Source: VGRF01 sp964460485 (GTDB lineage Bacteria; Myxococcota_A; UBA9160; UBA6930). Taken from it: a stretch of DNA of 8,638 bases. The stretch covers positions 1-8,638 of the forward strand of contig CAYWRY010000163.1 in assembly GCA_964460485.1 (NCBI GenBank), given 5' to 3'. This document shows positions 5,395 through 8,638 of the stretch, piece by piece. The number at the start of each line of letters is the position of its first letter. Positions within the stretch are counted from its first letter, which is position 1. The translations under genes were made by a program, and so were the position numbers. The notes beneath the pieces are model-generated. The model was not told where the DNA came from, ran no database searches, and was given only the letters and a program-made list of their open reading frames with translations.

Positions 5395-7500
5395 ATGGCC
5401 GTCGCGAAGAAGATCACGTTCTGCCGCGTGTGCGAGCCGGCCTGCGGCCTGGTCGCCAGCGTCGAGAACGGCGCGCTGGTCGCGCTGGCGCCGGACAAGG
5501 CCCACCCGATCACCCAGGGCTTCGCCTGCAACAAGGGCATCGCGGGCCTCGACATCCACCGCGACCCCGACCGCCTGGCGCGCCCGCTGAAGCGCCAGCC
5601 CGATGGCAGCTTCGCGCCGCTCGCATGGGACGACGCCGCGCGCGAGGTGGCGCAGCGCCTGCGTGCGGTCGTCGACGAGAGCGGGCCCGACGCGGTGGCG
5701 GCCTACGTCGGGAATCCCACCGCCTTCAACACGCTCGCAGGCCCCGCGATCGGCTCGTTCTTCGGACAGCTCGGCACGCGCCGTTGGTTCGGCTCCGGCA
5801 CCCAGGACTGCACCAACAAGTTCGCGGCCAGCGAGGCGGTGTTCGGCACGGCGACGCTGCACCCGGTGCCCGACATCGCGCACACCCACTACCTGCTCGT
5901 GATCGGCGAGAACCCGCGCGTCTCGCACATGAGCTTCCTCGGCATCGCGGATCCGGTCGCCGAGCTCAAGGCCGCGGTGAAGCGCGGCGCGACCGTGCGC
6001 TATGTGAATCCGCGCCGCATCGAGAAGCCCGAAGCGGGAACGGGCGACGTCACCTGGATCAAGCCCGACACCGACACCTACTTTCTCGCCGCGCTGCTCC
6101 ACGAGATCTTCACCGCCGGCCTCGCGAAGCGGGACGTGCTCGAGGCGCGCGGCAAGCACGTGGACGGCCTGCGCGCCTTCGTCGCGAAGCATCCGGCCGA
6201 GCGCGCGGCGCGAGTGACGGGCGTCGCGGCGAGCGAGCTGAAGGAGATCGCGCGCGCGTTCGCGACCGCTCCCGCTGCAGCCGTGCACGCCTCCACGGGC
6301 CTCAACATGGGCCGCCAGGGCACGCTCGCGTACTGGCTCGTGCAGATGCTCGCCTTCGTCACCGGCAACCTCGATCGCCGGGGCGGCAACGTCTACTCAT
6401 TCGGCTTCTACCCCGCGGCGAAGGCCGGCCGCGTCGACCCCAAGCGCGAGGTCTTCTTCGACTCGCCCTACGGGAAGCTGCGCCGCATCCGCGGCTCGCT
6501 GCCCGGCAACCTGCTCGCCGACGAGATCGTCTCCGGCCAGCCGCGCGTGCGCGCGTTGGTTTGCGTCGCCGGCAACCCGCTGCTGTCCGTCGGCGGCGGC
6601 GAGCGGCTGCGCAAGGCCTTCGAGCAGCTCGACCTGCTCGTGGTGATCGACCTCTATCGCAACGCCACCGGCGAGCTCGCCCACTACCTGCTGCCGTCCA
6701 CCGACATGTTCGAGCGCCCGGACATCAACATCACCGGCCTCGGCATGCAGTACCGCCCCTACGTGCAGTACACGGACGCGGTGGTCGCGCCGCGGGAAGA
6801 GCGCAAGCCGGAGTGGTGGATCCTCGCGCGACTCGAGCAGGAGCTGGGCTTCGAGAGCGTGCTCGACGCCGGCGAGGCTCCGGATCTGTTCGGGCGCATC
6901 GGCCACATGCTGAAGAGCCGCGGCCACTCGCTCGAGGAGCTGCGCGCGAGCCCACACGGCATCGCCTTTGGCGAGCTCGAGGCGGGCCGCTTCTACGACG
7001 AGTGGCTGCAGACGCCCGACCAGCGCGTCGACTGCTGCCCGCCGCTGTTCGCCGAGGCGCTCGCTCGCGCCGAGACGATCTGCCGCGAGCTGGAGGGCGA
7101 GCCTGAGGGTCAGCTCAAGCTGATCACACGCCGCGATCCGTGGATGCACAACAGCTGGTACCACAACGTCGAGCGCATGAAGCGCCCGGGGCGCCTCGAG
7201 AATCCGCTGCACATGAACCCCACGGACGCCGAGCGCCTCGGCCTCGCCGAGGGCGCGCGCGTCACCTGCCGCAGCGCCCACGGCGCCGTCGATGCGACGC
7301 TCGCCTACGACGCCGACCTGATGCCGGGCGTCGTCTCCATGACGCACGGTTGGGGCCACGCGCAGACGGGCATGCGCGTCGCGCAGAAGCACCCGGGCGT
7401 GAACGTCAATGCGCTGCTGCCGAGCGGGCCGGGCAGCTACGAGCCGCTCAGCAACCAGGCGCACATGACGGGGATTCGGGTCGAGGTGAGCGCGGCCTGA
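5395..7500 (+). CDS. molybdopterin-dependent oxidoreductase (DMSO reductase / formate dehydrogenase-like superfamily)
   Basis: 701 residues from ATG 5395, five bases after GGAGG (5385-5389). The N-terminus is a [4Fe-4S] motif: C10-x2-C13-x3-C17-x27-C45 (CRVCEPAC...CNKG). The central molybdopterin region follows. Cys139 in TQDCTNKF lies where formate dehydrogenase and periplasmic nitrate reductase carry the SeCys/Cys metal ligand, so it is the likely Mo/W ligand. The C-terminal dinucleotide-binding domain starts near residue 573 (QLKLITRRDPWMHNSWYHN), with NPLHMNPTDAERLGL and VSMTHGWGH, and ends near 699. There is no Tat or Sec signal, so it is cytoplasmic. No electron-transfer (FeS or quinone) subunit, chaperone or cofactor gene is adjacent, so partner and substrate are unknown. 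Most relatives carry only the generic name. A hydratase or dehydrogenase cannot be excluded. Confidence 0.92.
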   Translation: MAVAKKITFCRVCEPACGLVASVENGALVALAPDKAHPITQGFACNKGIAGLDIHRDPDRLARPLKRQPDGSFAPLAWDDAAREVAQRLRAVVDESGPDAVAAYVGNPTAFNTLAGPAIGSFFGQLGTRRWFGSGTQDCTNKFAASEAVFGTATLHPVPDIAHTHYLLVIGENPRVSHMSFLGIADPVAELKAAVKRGATVRYVNPRRIEKPEAGTGDVTWIKPDTDTYFLAALLHEIFTAGLAKRDVLEARGKHVDGLRAFVAKHPAERAARVTGVAASELKEIARAFATAPAAAVHASTGLNMGRQGTLAYWLVQMLAFVTGNLDRRGGNVYSFGFYPAAKAGRVDPKREVFFDSPYGKLRRIRGSLPGNLLADEIVSGQPRVRALVCVAGNPLLSVGGGERLRKAFEQLDLLVVIDLYRNATGELAHYLLPSTDMFERPDINITGLGMQYRPYVQYTDAVVAPREERKPEWWILARLEQELGFESVLDAGEAPDLFGRIGHMLKSRGHSLEELRASPHGIAFGELEAGRFYDEWLQTPDQRVDCCPPLFAEALARAETICRELEGEPEGQLKLITRRDPWMHNSWYHNVERMKRPGRLENPLHMNPTDAERLGLAEGARVTCRSAHGAVDATLAYDADLMPGVVSMTHGWGHAQTGMRVAQKHPGVNVNALLPSGPGSYEPLSNQAHMTGIRVEVSAA

Positions 7501-7503
7501 CGG

Positions 7504-7515
7504 CCGGCGCGCCGG
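7504..7515. repeat. 12-bp perfect palindrome after the oxidoreductase gene
   Basis: CCGGCGCGCCGG begins 4 bases after the oxidoreductase stop. It could fold in RNA into a short GC hairpin, but no T-run follows, so it is not a classical intrinsic terminator. In sequence this GC-rich such palindromes also arise by chance. Confidence 0.3.
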
Positions 7516-7524
7516 GGTCTCGCG

Positions 7525-7674
7525 ATGGGCGCCGGGCTCCAGCCGCACGCGGGGTCGCGCGACTTCTCCTGGACGCCGCGTCGCCCGCCATTTGTGCGCC
7601 CTACGCGCCAGCAGATCGGACAGTTTGACGCCCAAGGCTTCGTCGTCGTCGAGGGCGCGCTCTCGCCCACCTCG
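7525..7674 (+). pseudogene. phytanoyl-CoA dioxygenase-like N-terminal remnant
   Basis: An ATG at 7525 opens about 50 codons: DFSWTPRRPP, then RPTRQQIGQFDAQGFVVVEG, then ALSP. The stretch [LT]xxQxxxFxxxGFVVVEGxLS is the usual N-terminus of PhyH-family (phytanoyl-CoA dioxygenase, Fe(II)/2-oxoglutarate) proteins. After ALSP (about base 7668) the similarity stops in all three frames: the HxD...H iron ligands and roughly the last 200 residues expected of the family are absent. The open frame runs on to 8232, but only as an out-of-phase shadow of the next gene. Several codons (CCA, TTT, GGA, CAA) are less G/C-ending than in neighbouring genes, which fits decay. I read it as a gene truncated by deletion, with the break at about 7668-7674. 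A chance short ORF is the alternative, but the motif match is specific. Confidence 0.55.
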
Positions 7675-7717
7675 CGCTTCGCTATGCGTCCGCGGCGCAC
7701 ACGGAACAGGAGTCCCC

Positions 7718-8179
7718 ATGTCTTTCGCAATGAGCAAGGACCAGCGCGAGCAGTTCCTGGCCGGCCTGCACGTCGGCGTGCTGGCGATTCCCGACGGCGC
7801 GCGCGGGCCGCTGACGGCGCCGATCTGGTACGGCTACGAGCCCGGCGGCGAGATCTCGGTGATCACGGGCGAGGGCTCGCGCAAGGGCAAGCTGTTGCGG
7901 GTGGGCGTGCGCGTCTCGCTGGTCGCCCAGAACGAAACCTCGCCGTACATGTACGTGAGCGCCGAGGGGCCGGTGACGAGCGTCGAGCCGGTGTGCGACC
8001 CCGAGGCCGTGCGCGCGCTCGCGCGCCGCTACCTGGGCGCGAAGGGCGGCGACGCCTACGTGGAGGCCACCTGGGAGGGCTACGAGAAGGATCCCAACGT
8101 GCTGGTGCGCATTCGCCCGGAGCGCTGGCTGACCGTCGACTACTCGCGAATGGCGAGCGTGCTCACGCCTGCGGAGTGA
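7718..8179 (+). CDS. PPOX-class (pyridoxamine 5'-phosphate oxidase-like) FMN/F420-binding protein
   Basis: 153 residues from ATG 7718, five bases after AGGAG (7708-7712); an ATG at 7730 is possible but further from that site. The protein is a single split beta-barrel domain. Diagnostic stretches are GLHVGVLAIPDG (16-27), APIWYGYEPGGEISVITGEG (34-53), SRKGKLLRVGVRVSLVAQNE (54-73), YMYVSAEGPV (77-86) and RRYLGAKGGDAY (103-114). The order (PxWYxY, then TGxGSRKxxxLR, then RVSLxxQ, then YVxxEG) is that of the PPOX-class enzymes often annotated as probable F420-dependent. It could equally bind FMN; the cofactor cannot be told by eye. Such proteins reduce or oxidise small organic substrates in the cytoplasm; the substrate is unknown. 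It probably has its own promoter in the region fused to the dioxygenase remnant (a TATGCG lies at 7683-7688). Confidence 0.85.
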   Translation: MSFAMSKDQREQFLAGLHVGVLAIPDGARGPLTAPIWYGYEPGGEISVITGEGSRKGKLLRVGVRVSLVAQNETSPYMYVSAEGPVTSVEPVCDPEAVRALARRYLGAKGGDAYVEATWEGYEKDPNVLVRIRPERWLTVDYSRMASVLTPAE

Positions 8180-8192
8180 GCGCCGATCGGCC

Positions 8193-8210
8193 GCCGCGCC
8201 GCGGCGCGGC
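8193..8210. repeat. 18-bp perfect palindrome between the PPOX and DoxX-like genes
   Basis: GCCGCGCCGCGGCGCGGC is its own reverse complement and sits in the 40-base gap between two genes, 13 bases after the PPOX stop. As RNA it could make a stem of about 7 bp with a 4-base loop. No T-run follows, so it could be a U-less terminator-like hairpin, a dimeric protein-binding site, or a chance product of base composition. Confidence 0.4.
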
Positions 8211-8219
8211 CGTGAGAAG

Positions 8220-8627
8220 ATGGGCGGCGTGAGCTGGCTGCCCGCGTCCTGGCCGAAGCGCATCGGACTGCTGCTGGTCGCCGCGTTCTTCGGGTTCGCC
8301 GGCGTCTCGCACTTCACGAACGAAGCTTTCTTCGTGCGCATCGTGCCGCCGTGGCTACCAGCGCCTCTGCTGATGGTGCAGCTGAGCGGGATCGCGGAGA
8401 TCGCGGGCGGTGTGGGCGTGCTGATCCCGCGCACGCGTCGCCTGGCAGGCTTCTGCCTGTTGGCGCTGCTGGCCGCGGTCTACCCCGCGAACGTGCACAT
8501 GGCGCTGCACCCCGAGCAGTTCCCGGACATGACGCCGACCGCGCTCTACGCGCGGCTGCCGTTCCAGTTCGTGTTCGCCGCCTGCGTGTGGTGGGCGACG
8601 AAGCCCGATCCCGCGCCTGCGAGGTGA
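8220..8627 (+). CDS. DoxX-like four-TM membrane protein
   Basis: 135 residues with four hydrophobic segments at about 14-31, 47-69, 75-95 and 112-126, the usual DoxX/DoxD-like layout. Family-like features are FFGFAGVSHFTNEAFF (23-38), IVPPWLP (41-47), QLSGIAEIAGGVGVLIP (54-70) and VYPANVHMAL (87-96). Small proteins of this kind sit in the inner membrane; roles proposed for relatives include quinone-linked or thiol redox functions, but most have none assigned. ATG 8220 directly abuts GAGAAG (8214-8219), too close for good initiation. GTG at 8229 would have a 9-base spacing and remove only three residues, so the true start may be there. The gene lies 40 bases after the PPOX gene on the same strand, possibly one unit. 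The last 11 bases of the window after its stop show nothing. Confidence 0.85.
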   Translation: MGGVSWLPASWPKRIGLLLVAAFFGFAGVSHFTNEAFFVRIVPPWLPAPLLMVQLSGIAEIAGGVGVLIPRTRRLAGFCLLALLAAVYPANVHMALHPEQFPDMTPTALYARLPFQFVFAACVWWATKPDPAPAR

Positions 8628-8638
8628 GCCCGCGCTAG

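Noticed and set aside
3417..5555. 712-codon open frame on the minus strand
   Set aside because: It is antisense to the hydrolase lipoprotein and the start of the oxidoreductase, with no recognisable domain and a composition typical of a GC shadow frame.
7624..7688. TTTGACG with TATGCG as a promoter pair for the PPOX gene
   Set aside because: The two elements are about 52 bases apart, far outside normal spacing, and TTTGACG is part of the codons of the PhyH-like remnant.
7525..8232. 235-codon plus-strand frame read as one whole protein
   Set aside because: Only the first ~48 codons resemble a family (PhyH). From about 7718 on it is out of phase with the convincing PPOX protein, so it is not one intact gene.

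Overview
The window is very GC-rich with strongly G/C-ending codons. Every gene I can support lies on the + strand, packed with short gaps. The mix is an ECF sigma cascade, a microsomal-type epoxide hydrolase, lipoproteins, a lone molybdopterin oxidoreductase, an F420/FMN-type PPOX protein and a phytanoyl-CoA dioxygenase remnant. This fits a high-GC soil or marine bacterium of the Myxococcota / former Deltaproteobacteria kind. That assignment is inferred from gene style only; there is no rRNA or other marker gene here.

Layout. Bases 1-83 hold the 3' end of a VOC-fold (glyoxalase / methylmalonyl-CoA epimerase-like) gene. Bases 131-2195 form a compact four-gene unit: ECF sigma factor, a one-TM probable anti-sigma factor (GTG start overlapping the sigma stop), an exported LTXXQ/Spy-like protein carrying a four-cysteine GLG1-like module, and a small lipoprotein with two canonical EF-hand loops. 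Then follow a complete epoxide hydrolase (2260-3420) and a large alpha/beta-hydrolase lipoprotein (3444-5342, TTG start). Next is a 701-residue molybdopterin oxidoreductase with an N-terminal [4Fe-4S] motif (5395-7500). The 217-base gap after it holds the first ~48 codons of a phytanoyl-CoA dioxygenase-like gene, then stops resembling that family. The window closes with a PPOX-class flavin/F420 protein (7718-8179) and a four-TM DoxX-like protein (8220-8627).

How the parts may work together. The sigma unit looks like an envelope-sensing circuit. A periplasmic helical, Cys-containing protein and a calcium-binding lipoprotein are co-transcribed with the sigma/anti-sigma pair, recalling the logic of CnrYXH and Spy/CpxP/ZraP systems but with different parts. 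It is the best candidate here for something undescribed. The downstream genes look like accessory catabolic or detoxification functions (epoxide hydrolysis, ester hydrolysis, redox), with no clear single pathway. No tRNA, rRNA, CRISPR array, IS element or attachment site was seen, and no gene-free stretch exceeds 300 bases.
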